Assembly (NCBI GenBank): GCA_001931875.2
Contig: MSJH02000670.1
Span: 1 to 45,134 of the forward strand
Length of the DNA stretch: 45,134 bases
DNA from: Byssochlamys sp. IMV 00236
Lineage: Eukaryota; Ascomycota; Eurotiomycetes; Eurotiales; Thermoascaceae
Direction: 5' to 3'
Position numbers and translations under genes: made by a program. This document shows, piece by piece, positions 12,673 to 23,548 of the stretch (its first letter is position 1; each line of letters opens with the position of its first letter). Under the pieces are notes generated by a model that was not told the DNA's origin, did no database searches, and worked only from the letters and a program-made list of their open reading frames with translations.

Positions 12673-13801
12673 TTTTCTATATAGGAGAGGGAGAAAAAAA
12701 GAAGAAGAAAAAGAAAAGAAAAAAAGAGAACCAGTAGCGATAAGTTCTAATGTGTACGTGTTGAAAAAGCAGTACACTCTCAGCCGCCAATTAGGCGCGT
12801 TATTGACAATCTTTTTTTTTATAAAAAATTATTCGCATTACAAGATTAATAACAATTAAACACTTTATACATAAAATGAGCTTGATATTTTTGAGAAAAG
12901 ATAAATGTGGTCAAGACCTTATACAAAATGAAAAGTTGTTAGAGAATTTGTTTAAATAGTCTGATCTTGACTTGCTTTTCTTCTTTGGACCAAAAAGCAA
13001 GGCAGCTATTCCCCAGCTAGCCCTAAGGTATGTTATATTCTTTACTCTTGTAAGAAACTGACATGTAGTATTATAGATCAAAATCGAAACAGTGCTGGTG
13101 CTAGCTGGGGTTAGCTTGGTTCTTATCAAGCTTGGTCCCGTACACTCTCTTCCTTGCTCTCTCTCTCTTTTCTTCCTCTGGGCTAGTTATCGCTGGCCCT
13201 ATTTGGTGCACTTCGGGTAAGGCATTAATAATCTCTTTCATAAGTTTACTCACTTTTCTTGCTTCTCTTTTTTTCTCTTATAAATCCTCTTCTTTATAAT
13301 GTAAATATTTAATATCAATGTAGATAACTGATTTATTGATCATTTCTTTATTCATCCTTTTGCTTCTGATGGGCTCTCTTTTTTATTATTTGTTGTCTCA
13401 TTTGCTGTCTGAAATTATCATTTTTTTTATCAGTGTGCGAATAATTTGTAATATTTTGTATTGTATTCCTCTGACTCATTCACCCCCTCCCTTCTTTTTC
13501 TTTCTCTCCTCCTTCTCTCCTCCTCTTCTTTGTTCTCTTTGTCTTTTCTTTATTGTTATGAAATAAAGGAGAGTATCACATTGTTTATATTATATATTTG
13601 TATGATATATTTAATGTGATGCAACTATATATTCATAAAACAGAGACAAAATAAACTCCTCCCATTCTTTCTTTCTTTTAAGCAATGTCATTTATAGTCT
13701 GACGCTAAAAGAAAGGGTATGTATGTATCTGTTTATATTTTCAAATGTTATTAAGATGATAGTAGTAATAATAATAATAATAGTAATAAACAAAAAGAAA
13801 T
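12673..13801. other. Gap with an unassigned spliced plus-strand signal
   Basis: A 1.1-kb gap between two minus-strand genes. At 13028-13076 lies a consensus 49-bp plus-strand intron (GTATGT donor, ACTGAC branch site, TTATAG acceptor). A second candidate at 13140-13186 has donor GTACAC, a long pyrimidine tract and acceptor CTAG. Reading the segment between them in one frame gives a hydrophobic stretch (IKIETVLVLAGVSLVLIKLG) that stays open across the second join for about ten residues. I could not find a convincing start exon or a family. The T-rich rest (13220-13801) shows nothing else. Confidence 0.35.
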
Positions 13802-14577
13802 TTAAAGGATAATACAACAAGAATCTTTATCTGGGCTATTTTCTTGTTGTTGTTTAGCTTTTCTATCTCTTATCTGTCTCATGAGCATAGTATAAACTTC
13901 TTCTACATTCTGTCTAGTCTTTGCTGATGTTTCAACATAAGAACAATGCCAATCATTGGCTAATGCATTGGCTTCACTGGCTGATACTTTACGTAAATGT
14001 GCCAAATCAACCTTATTACCAACTAAAATAAATGGTACCTAATAATAATAATAATATATAGGAGATAAAAGAAAGGAGATAAGTTAATATACGATAGGAA
14101 TGTGTATTCTTAATCTTACTGTTTCATCATCTAAAACTCTCAAAATTTGATCACGAAATTCTTTAGTGTGTTCAAGAGATTCTTGTTCACAGACAGAAAA
14201 CACACAAAGGAAACCTTCTCCTGACCTATAATAGTTGTCACGGATCTATTTGAAAAATAAGAAGAGTTGTCCCTTTAACATTTATAATAAACTTACAGCT
14301 GCATATTCTTCTTGACCTGCTGTATCCAAAATATCAATTTGACATTCTTGGCCATCCAAAACAACCTTTTTACGATAAGCTATATGATACATGTTAGGTA
14401 TTATATGTATACACACATTCTCTCTCTATATTTACAGTCTGCTTTAGTTGGATCATATTCTTCAACAAAGTCACCATACATGTATTGTAGAGTCAATGCT
14501 GATTTTCCGACACCACCAGAACCAACCATGATGATTTTATGAAGTGGAAGTGATTGCTTTGCTTTTGACTTGGCCAT
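13802..14577 (-). CDS. Ral-type small GTPase (Ras superfamily)
   Basis: Four exons (14436-14577, 14297-14379, 14120-14245, 13802-14038) encode 195 residues. G motifs: GSGGVGKS (P-loop), DTAGQE (switch II), NKVD (G4) and ETSAK (G5). The switch I/effector loop reads [17 protein letters not shown], which is the Ral signature (PTKADSYRKKV) rather than that of Ras (DPTIEDSY) or Rap, and [10 protein letters not shown] is also Ral/Ras-like. Gly12- and Gln61-equivalent positions are normal, so it should be a working switch. The C-terminus DKDSCCIIL ends in a CaaX box (CIIL) with Leu last, which predicts geranylgeranylation and membrane attachment, with an extra adjacent Cys. In animals Ral acts through exocyst. 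It lies next to a kinase that also ends in a CaaX-like motif. Confidence 0.9.
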
Positions 14578-14698
14578 AGTTTTATTGATGATGGTAATTG
14601 AGTAAAAGAAGAAGTAAAAAAAAAAAAAAAAAAAGAAGAAAAGAGAATTAATGAAATAAGACAAGGTCGGAGAACTAATTTATTTTTATTTATAAATA

Positions 14699-17600
14699 TT
14701 ATGTGATAATGCACTGCTCATCTTGCCCCTTCTTAAGGATACGTTTCTTCTTTTCATTCTCTGATTTCGATCCTTCTGTAACTTCATCTTCTATTGACTC
14801 AAGAATAGATCCTCGAGAGTCTTTACGTAATGTATCTGCTGGATGATTACGTAAAGTGGAAGGAGAAGAATGATATCCACCACGTTCTTTAATGGTACCA
14901 TTGCTGCTTTTAACTCCGTTTTGTCTCTTTGACTTTGTGTTATAGACCTTGGCCAAGAATATCCACTATAATAAAGTTTTGCTTAGCGATTCAATATTTT
15001 TATACATTTGGTTATATTACATCATAGGAAGGTTGCTGATCATTCACTTTTGGAGGACATGAAAACGCATCTTTCTTACATTCCTTATGGCAAACCAAGG
15101 AGCAGACTTTTTTAATTACATTAGTATATAAGTCTATTATACGAAGCTGTAACTTACCTTCACAAAAGATGGTTCCATCATTTATTAATTGATTACATAC
15201 TTTACATTCTACAGCTTAAACAATAGAATGAGCACATTTGTCATTTCTATTATTTTCTTTATACCTTTTCCAAAGGATGTTTCTACAAACTTGTGACTAT
15301 TATTATCATCATTACTATTATCCAACATTGGCATCATTGCTGTCGTATTGAGTGAATAGTATTGTTCAAGCTCTGATGCATTAGTTACACTGGCGGCTTT
15401 GTTTGCTTGAACTTCCTCTGTTGGGTGACACGAACTTGTGTCATTACTGCCATTTAAGACATCTACTCTCATGGGGTCAATACACTTTTGTCTGGCAATA
15501 GATAAACATACTCTTTTGTTTGGTTTTCAAATTCTTAATGATCCACTCGTGCTGTTGTAGTTCTTTACTTGATGCTCTCTCTTCTGGATTCTTTTGAAAA
15601 CAGCGCAATAAAAAGTTACGCATATCCTAAAATACAATATTACTCCTTCTATTTTCTACAGCCCATTAATATCATTACCTCAGAAATATGATCAGGTAAA
15701 GGAGGGTAGTCGTCCTCAACGATACGAAACATGGCAGACATGGCCAATAAGTCGCTATAGGGCGGCTTACCCGTTACTAATTCGATCAATGTACAACCAA
15801 GAGACCAGATATCAGATTTGGTCGTTGCACCTTTTAATTCAATCACTTCAGGAGCCACTAAAAAAATGTTATAAAAGAAATAGTTCTGTATGTTTCATCT
15901 TACTCCAGTTGGGAGTTCCAGAGACAGTATCATTCTCTGTTGTCTTGATCTTTAGATTAAGAGAAACACCAAAATCGGTCAGTTTAACATCTCCTGTCTT
16001 GGTGGTGAGGATATTGGCTGCCTTTAGATCACAATGGACAACATCATTTGCATGCAAATATTCTAAACCCTTTAAGATCTTGATACAAAAGGAAGCAACC
16101 AGCTTTTCGGGAAATGCACCAAACGCTTTCAATGTTGACATTAAAGATCCATTTTCAGCATATCTACACAATGATATGTTGAGTAAATGAATATTTGCTT
16201 TTTTTTTTTAAAAAAAAAAAATTACTCCAAGACAATGTTGATGTATTCTTCACTTCGAATAAATCCAATGTACTTGATCACGTTGGTATGTGAGAGTGTC
16301 TTTAAGATATTCACCTCTTTCTGAAAAGGGATTCAATGTTAGATAATAATAAAAGCAATTTAAAAAAAAATACCATAATCTCTTGATAAAGCTCTTCTTC
16401 TTCTAACTTGACTCTTTTTACTGCTACAACCTCACCTGTTGCTAAATCAAGCGCTCTAGGAAATATCAGGGAAAAGCTTTCTTATTATTATCATTTATTA
16501 CCTGTAAACAGCTCCAAACTGCCCCTTTCCTATACAATTACCCAGTTGCTATAGTCACAATTAGCGCCAACTCTCCTCATGTATATTATATATTACATAT
16601 TGTGTTATGGTCTCATCCTGATCGTTTGTAAGGACAAGCTTTCCTTCTGCCTCTGCCATGGTCGATTCACGTCTTGAATCAGTTGACGGAGACTGAGTCG
16701 GCTCTGTGAAAATGGCGCTTTTGGCACTCTCCTGTCTTTTCTTTTGCAGATCTGATGGCTTGGTAAAAAAGTCTCTCTTGCTCTCATCATCTCTTATAAA
16801 CGGAGAACTTGAGAGCGTAGGCACAGATGGACGCCTCTTTTGATCTTTGAATCGACTACTGCTGCTAGCTACCTTTAATGACCCCACTGAATTAGCTGAT
16901 TTAGCGTTTCTCAAGGGCGATTTCGGCGGACGTGCACAATTTGAGGCAGTAGGCGAAGGGGATTGGTCTAAGAGAGGTTAGGGCAACGAATTAACCAAGT
17001 GTTATGTTTATACTTTTTTCATCCTTGTTATTTTCGTCTGAATGAACGTTTACTGTCAATGACTTCTTTCTGGTGCCCTTTGTCTCTTTAAATATCCCTC
17101 GTACGTCACGATGGTTCGATCCTTCCTTTGAGTCTCCTTATAGTGGGATTTTTATATTAGCGTCATTTTCATATTCTTTCACCATGTAGCTTACCATCCT
17201 TGTCATTCTCTATTGTCAGCATCAAAGATGGATCTCCATCATCTGAGTTCCATTTTAAAGATAATTCTGCCAAGGATAATATGGTATGTACAACCTAGTA
17301 ATAGATGTTAATCCAGAAAATAAAAGCTATATACAGTTACTACTTTACAGATGACATATCTTTAGCGCTGAATAGATCTGTTGTCTCAAATAACTGAGAG
17401 TCCTTCATGCCAAGCTATTGAACGTCTGTTACTCCTCGTTATTCTTTTCACTAGTTCCTGTTTTTTTGTGTGTTTGTTTTTGTGTATTTGTGTACCTGAC
17501 GAACTCCTTGCAAGAATCGTGTTATATTATCCATCTATGGAAAATCTATTGTTAATCACACAAAAAAGGGAACTCTTTGTTTTGATACTTGCCTGAATGA

Positions 17601-17908
17601 ACGAAAAATCCTTCTTTTGCCCAACAGTTTTTATCGTACCCGGTCTAAGCTGATTAACAAGGCTTAAAAAATGATTAGCTTTTAAAAAAGAATCAGCAAG
17701 CGATTTGATCTTACTTGCACAAGACAACACCGTCCTTTAGTTCTTTTTGTAATTCTCCAGGTTGAATAGATAAATTTAAGGTCTTATTAATGTAGTCAAT
17801 AGCTAATTGCTCTTCCAGTTTGGACTGTTCTTGTTTCATCTTGTCTATCAGACTGGCTGCGCTCTTTGCTCTTGACAAATGGCTGCATGTTGTTGTTCCA
17901 GTTGACAT
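14699..17908 (-). CDS. CH domain - Cdc15/SepH-type protein kinase - C1 domain protein with CaaX end
   Basis: Seventeen exons (17715-17908, 17593-17662, 17496-17534, 17349-17414, 17195-17294, 17014-17136, 16597-16967, 16502-16548, 16374-16455, 16226-16320, 15904-16163, 15679-15857, 15512-15626, 15265-15465, 15158-15214, 15021-15106, 14699-14965) join to 783 residues. A calponin-homology domain (about 30-145) is followed by a Ser/Pro-rich linker. The kinase domain (about 322-580) has [23 protein letters not shown] (Asp441; Cys replaces the usual Arg), DFG and [20 protein letters not shown], most like fungal Cdc7/SepH/Cdc15 septation kinases. A C1-like zinc finger (about 639-690; H-x12-C-x2-C...C-x2-C-x4-H-x2-C) follows. 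The end [17 protein letters not shown] is a polybasic stretch plus CaaX-like CIIT. It probably acts at membranes or actin. The first start, MSTGTTT, follows a T-rich tract that ends in CAG. Confidence 0.82.
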
Positions 17909-18174
17909 TGTGGTCACTGAAAAAAAAAGAGGAGAAAAAAGAGATAAAATGCAAGCATCCAAGAAACCAAGAAGGTCTGAATTTTCTTTATTTTAGGCTT
18001 ACAGAAAGCATCTCCTTATACAAAGCTCCTTATTTTTTTGTTGCAATATGTTGATCCAACACAAACATCTGCTGGGAGTGAATGTTACACACATCCACAT
18101 AATTCAATCTCAGAAAACAAAACTCACAAGGATCATACCTGACGACGGGTTCCATCGCATCTTTAACAGTAAAA
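17909..18174. promoter_or_regulatory. Shared divergent promoter region, kinase / eIF3a
   Basis: The two start codons are only 266 bp apart on opposite strands, so both promoters must lie here or in the 5' leaders. No clear TATA element was found for either gene. Confidence 0.5.
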
Positions 18175-21100
18175 ATGGCCCCATTCTATGCTGTAAAGTC
18201 GGACAACGTGCTAAAGAGAGTCGAAGGTAGAAACAAATAGATGGATGGATGGATGGATGGATGGATGTACTCATGATTTGAATAGAACTCCAAGCAGTTG
18301 GCGAAGATGAAGCCGCTTTACAAGCTCTCCATGAAGTCGTGCTTTCAAAACGATCTCGCAGTAATCCCATTACAGTCATGGAGCCCATTATGCTCAAGTA
18401 TGTTGAGCTTTGTGTTGAGCTCAAGAAGGGAAAGATGGTCAAGGAAGGTCTTCATCAATACCGTAACATTGCTCAAAACACCAGTGTTAACTCGATTGAG
18501 GTATGACGAATACACCATAATTTTTCAAATTCTAACTTATCCATAGACCATCATCAACAGAATGCTCGAGCTTGCAGAGGCTAAAGTAGCCGAAGCCCGT
18601 GCCAAAGCCGACAAGATTGCAGTCGACGTAGATGATCTCGAAGCTTCAGAAACTCCCGAATCCATTATGCTCAGCACTGTTTCTGGAGATCAAAGCAAGG
18701 ACAGAACCGACCGTGCCGTTGTCACACCTTGGCTCAAGTTTTTATGGGAAGCCTATCGCACCGTATTGGACATTATGCGCAACAACTCTCGTTTAGAAAC
18801 CCTTTACAACGCTGTCACCTTGAAAGCTTTCCAATTCTGTTTGACCTATGACCGAAAGACTGAATTCCGTCGTCTGTGTGAAATTCTTCGCAACCACTTT
18901 TTGAACGTTGCTAAATACTCTCACCAACCTCACGCTGTGAACTTGAACGACCCCGAAACACTTCAACAATATCTCGAATCACGTTTTGCTCAACTTAATG
19001 CAGCTGCCGAGCTTGAGTTATGGCAAGAAGCTTTCAAATCAGTTGAAGACATTCATACCTTGTTGACCACTTCCAAGAGACCTCCTAAGCCAGTCATGAT
19101 GGCCAACTATTATGAAAAGCTCACCAAGATTTTCATGGTCTCTGAAGACTATCTTTTCCATTCTGCAGCCTGGAACAGATTCTGTGCTATCGAACGTGCG
19201 TTCAACAAGAACTTGACTGAAGCCGAACACTCTCGCATGGCTTCCATCGTCTTGTTATCAGCTCTCGCTATCCCAATCATCACCACTACCAAAACTCGTC
19301 CTGGCTATGTCGAGGCTGACGAATACCGTGTTCAAAAGCTTAACCGTCTTTCCATGCTCATGGGTCTTTCCGGCCATCCTACCCGTACAGGCTTGTTGAA
19401 GGAAGCCTTGCACAAGAACATCCTTGCTCGTGTTCGTCCCGAAATCCGCGAATTGTACAACATCTTGGAAGTTCAGTTTCATCCCTTGTCGATTTGCAAA
19501 AAGATCAACCCCATCATGGCCAAGCTTTCTGAAGATCCCGAATTGGTCAAATACGTTCGTCCTCTTCACCAAGTCATTTTGACACGTCTTTTACAACAAC
19601 TCTCTCAAGTCTATACCACTGTCAAATTGGACTTTGTCTTGAACCTTGCTTCTTTCCCCGACCCCTACAACTACGATGCTGCCACGATCGAAAAGTTCAT
19701 CATGAACGGCTGCAAGCGTGGAGAATTGAACATTCGTATTGACCATGCATCACAGAGCTTAGTTTTCGAAACAGATCTCTTTGCTCCACCCAAGGATACA
19801 GTGACTGAAGGCATTCAGTTGCAATCTTCTCCTGCTGATCTCATGCGTACACAACTCTCTCGTCTCGGTGTCAGCTTGAACGCTGCTCTTCAAATGGTCG
19901 ACCCCTCTGTCAAGGAAGAAGCCGAAAAGGCTAAGCAACAGGTCATTCAACGTGCCTTGGCTGGTGCCGAAGAAGAACACAAGCAAGCCTTGGAGCGCAA
20001 GTTGATTATTGAACGTCGTAAGGAAATCATTGAAAACGAATTGGCTCGCAAGGAGAAATTGGCCGCTCAAGAAAAGGCTGCTGCCGCCGCCAAGAAGGCT
20101 GAGGCTGAAAAGAAACGCTTAGAAGAAGAAGCTAAACGCCGTGAAGAAGAACGCTTGAAGCGTATTCAAGAAGAAATTCAACGTGATCAAGCTAAGCGTA
20201 TTGCCGAAGAAATCAGTAGCAAGACTGGATTGCAATTGAAGCCTGAGGAAATTGAAAACTCTGATGTCAAGACACTGCTCAACCTCAAGGTGTCGAGACT
20301 TCAAAGCGAACAAAAGGAACTCAGTGATCGCTTGAAGCAAATAAGCAAGCGTCTTGATCACACTGAGCGTGCATTAAGAAAGGAAGAAATCCCATTGTTA
20401 GAAAAGGACTATGAGAAACAACAAAAGGCAGATAAGGCTATCTATGAAGCAACACGTAAGGCTAAATTAGCCACCGCAAAGGAACAACATGAAGAGAATA
20501 TGAAATTGAAGGCTCGCTTCTCTCGTATCATTGATGATTACAGAGCTTATAAGAGCAAGCTTGAAGAACAACGTAGACAGGCTGTTGAAGCTAAACAGAG
20601 AGTCGCTAATGAAGCTATTGAAAAAGAAAAGAATGAAAGAATTGCTTTATGGCGCGAAAAGATAGATGAACTCCGTCAACAACGCGAAGCTGAAGAAGAA
20701 GAAAGACGCCGTCGTGAAGCTGAAGAACGTGAAAGAGCTGAAAAAGAAGCACGTGAAAAGGCTGAAAAGGAAGCACGCGAGAAGGAGAGAAGAGAACAAG
20801 AAGCTGAACGTCAAAGAAAGCTCGATGAAATTGCTAGAAAGCAAGCCGAACGTGAAGCTGAAATTGAACGTAAACTTCAAGAAGAAAAGGCTGCTAAGGC
20901 CAAGACTATTCCTGGTGCTCGTACCACTGGCAAGTATGTTCCTCCCGCCCGTGCTGCTTCCGGAGATAGGTATGTTCCTCCCGCCCGCGCTGCTTCCGGA
21001 GACAGGTATGTTCCTCCTCGTGCTGGCGTTTCTCCAGGTGCGTCTTCCGGAGACAGATTTGCCTCCTTCAACCGTGACCGATCTGCTGGCTCATCTGGCG

Positions 21101-21276
21101 CTTCTGGAGGTAGATATGTCCCTCCTGCTCGTCGCTCCGATCGTGGCCCTGAACGTGGTCCTGAACGTGGTCCTGAACGTGGTCCTGAACGCGGCTCTGA
21201 ACGTGGCTCTGAACGTGGCTCTGAACGTGCAGATGAAGCTTCATCTTGGCGTCGTGCTGGTCCTCCCCGAAAATAA
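18175..21276 (+). CDS. TIF32: Translation initiation factor eIF3 subunit a
   Basis: Three exons (18175-18226, 18286-18500, 18547-21276) give 998 residues. The N-terminus MAPFYAVKSDNVLKRVEEL and the following helices match eIF3a/Rpg1. The PCI domain lies around residues 330-500, followed by a long charged KER-type helical region (EAEKKRLEEEAKRREEERL and similar) and a low-complexity tail with repeats of DRYVPPARAASG and then four ERGP and three ERGS units. The factor is a scaffold of eIF3 on the 40S subunit and binds mRNA and other initiation factors. Codon use is strongly biased (CGT, AAG, GCT), as expected of a highly expressed gene. Intron 1 carries a GGAT microsatellite. Confidence 0.95.
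18241..18267. repeat. GGAT tetranucleotide microsatellite
   Basis: About seven ATGG/GGAT units inside the first 59-bp intron of the eIF3a gene, taking up nearly half of it. Length variation here could change intron size but not the protein. Confidence 0.9.
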
Positions 21277-23548
21277 ACGAAATTCCGTAATGATTTGTTT
21301 ATAAAAATTGTTCAAGTAACATAGAAACGATTTGTAAAATATATTAAATAATTCTCTTTGTCAAACAATGTGAAAGCAATGTCTGTTTTTGTTGTAAAGT
21401 ATGTGGATGTCTATGAATTTAAAAGGTGTTTAATGTTTGACTTTTAAGCAAGCATTGATGGCTATGTCCAAGTCTTTTTCTGATATCAAATTATACATTG
21501 TCATGAATTGTTGTCTGTATGAGACAACTATACTAATGTCATTTATAAAAAGTGACAGTTTAGTGATTCAAGGGCAGCTTGCATAATTTCCTTTCCTCAG
21601 CCTGTCTTCCTCCTCTTTCTCCCCTCTTCTTCTCCTCTGATTATTAAACTCTTTCTATAGACAACCATGCCTGTATCTCATAAATGACTCTTGTTCTCTA
21701 ATCATTGATTCCCTAATTAGCTTGATTGGATCCAATAGTAGCGCGTGACAACCATAAATGATTTAAACATCATGATTTGATAAACCTTTTTCTCAGCAGT
21801 AAATCAGCTGACAATTACTTTACGCTGATCAGCTCCTAAAGCAGGGTTGCCCAAAACTGCTCTGTGGCAAATGATGCTTCCCACAGTACATGAATTAGAT
21901 ACTCATGGCTTCAGAGCAATTAAAAGGAATAATCTCTACACGTAAACCTGGAAAAACAGATACAGAACAAGAATTCCAAGTGCTAGCTGGTGTTTTCAAG
22001 CCCTTGTTCTCGACACTTTGTGCAGACGCCGCTGTCATCAGCTGCCTTAGTATGCAACATCATCTTTGTATACCTGAAGCAAAAACAGGTCCTATGTCAC
22101 ATTTCTTGAATATTTTCCAACATACTCGTTTATTTTCTCTGGAATTGATTTGCCATGGACCTTGTTCATGACCTGACTATATGATCTATCCTCCATGAGC
22201 TAGACCAACCACAACTCTATGGCAAGCCTTTCTCTCTCTCAACAAGAGATTTTATGATTAATGACTAATTGAACGGTCAACTCAGTCTCTCCCATTCTTT
22301 ATGTTTGATCCCAGAATGGATTCTTAGCTTCCATTCCTTCCTTCCTTTTGTGAAATGATATGTCCGGGGCGGTCAGTCATTTATATACCAATTAATGCGC
22401 CCCAATTGGGACATTAGAAAGACAGTATGTTTAAACTACAACATTAATTTTCAGAGTCTGCAAGTTCTCAGCAAAAACAAAACTGTTATGAAAGAGTATT
22501 CTTTTTTCCATTGCATGATAAAAAGAGAATACAACAGATGCAATCATTATAATAAACGGTTGATTTATCCAGTATTTTCAATAGTATTGACAAGCACACC
22601 AATGGCTGACTTTTTTCATATGCATCTCTACGTTTTTAGAAATCGTACTTTTTTGAATGCATGCACTTTCATCACTTTGCGACATGGACGCAAAGACAAT
22701 GGCTGTGGCTATCAAATGAGCGTGTATGATCATTTACGGTAGTATTTTACCAAATAAGATGGCATGATCAGTAAATGTAATATAGAATATACTGAAAAGG
22801 GCCCTTTCTTAAAGGGGGTAAACTAGGGGGTCTTATGAGACATGTCACGCAACCGTCTAGTTGCAAAATCAACCTTAGTCTTTGTTTTAGTGATAATAAT
22901 ATTTTCAATTGATATACTTTTTTCCCTTTTGACTTATTCTCCTTTTTTTTTTGACCCCCTCTTTTCTCTCTCTCTCTTTCTGTATTCGTCTCGTAATTCT
23001 TCCTCATTATCTATCTAGTGGTCATGAACCCCTATTATCAGACTGAATGGTTGCAATCAGATAATAGCTGTCAATGTTTTATTTGTGTGTGATCTTTTGA
23101 CATGATCAAATGTAGATAGCTCACTTTCATTTAAAAACTGTCCACATATCAATACAGCATGAAAGAGAGAGAGAGTGAGAGAGGTTTCTGTCTTATATTT
23201 CCCGGGGTTTTTCTTAATAGATTATGACATGACTATCAATAAAAGTGATTTGCTTGTATTCCTTCCTTATTGTCACTTCTTATCTCCTAACATGCTCCCT
23301 TTCTTTTTCCTTTTTTATTAACATGTATGCCCCTACATTCCTATACAGTTGAACTGATTAGCACGCTTTTAATTCCTATAAAAGCGTCGCTTGATCATCG
23401 TTTTGTATTATATCTTTTTCCTTTTTTTGCTTCTTTAGCCATTCATAAGACACCCATTACTTTTATTCATCAAGCAGTAGTCGAAAACTATTTGTGTTAT
23501 CGACAATTGCAGTTTGATATACAGAGAAATTAGCTTTACAACAATCTC
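21277..23548. other. Long intergenic region upstream of homeodomain gene
   Basis: About 2.3 kb without a supported gene. Open frames at 21905-22171, 22395-22742 and 23327-23533 show no family motif. It probably contains the eIF3a terminator and an extended promoter or leader of the homeodomain gene. An imperfect inverted repeat (arms CTATTATC/GATAATAG) lies at 23032-23067. Confidence 0.5.

Noticed and set aside
13336..13566. Hydrophobic open frame after the 13-kb spliced signal
   Set aside because: Composition is explained by T-rich DNA; no conserved residues, and it lies downstream of the frame's stop unless a third intron is assumed.
23032..23067. Imperfect hairpin upstream of the homeodomain gene
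   Set aside because: Arms match at only about 11 of 13 positions with a short loop in AT-rich DNA; little above chance.
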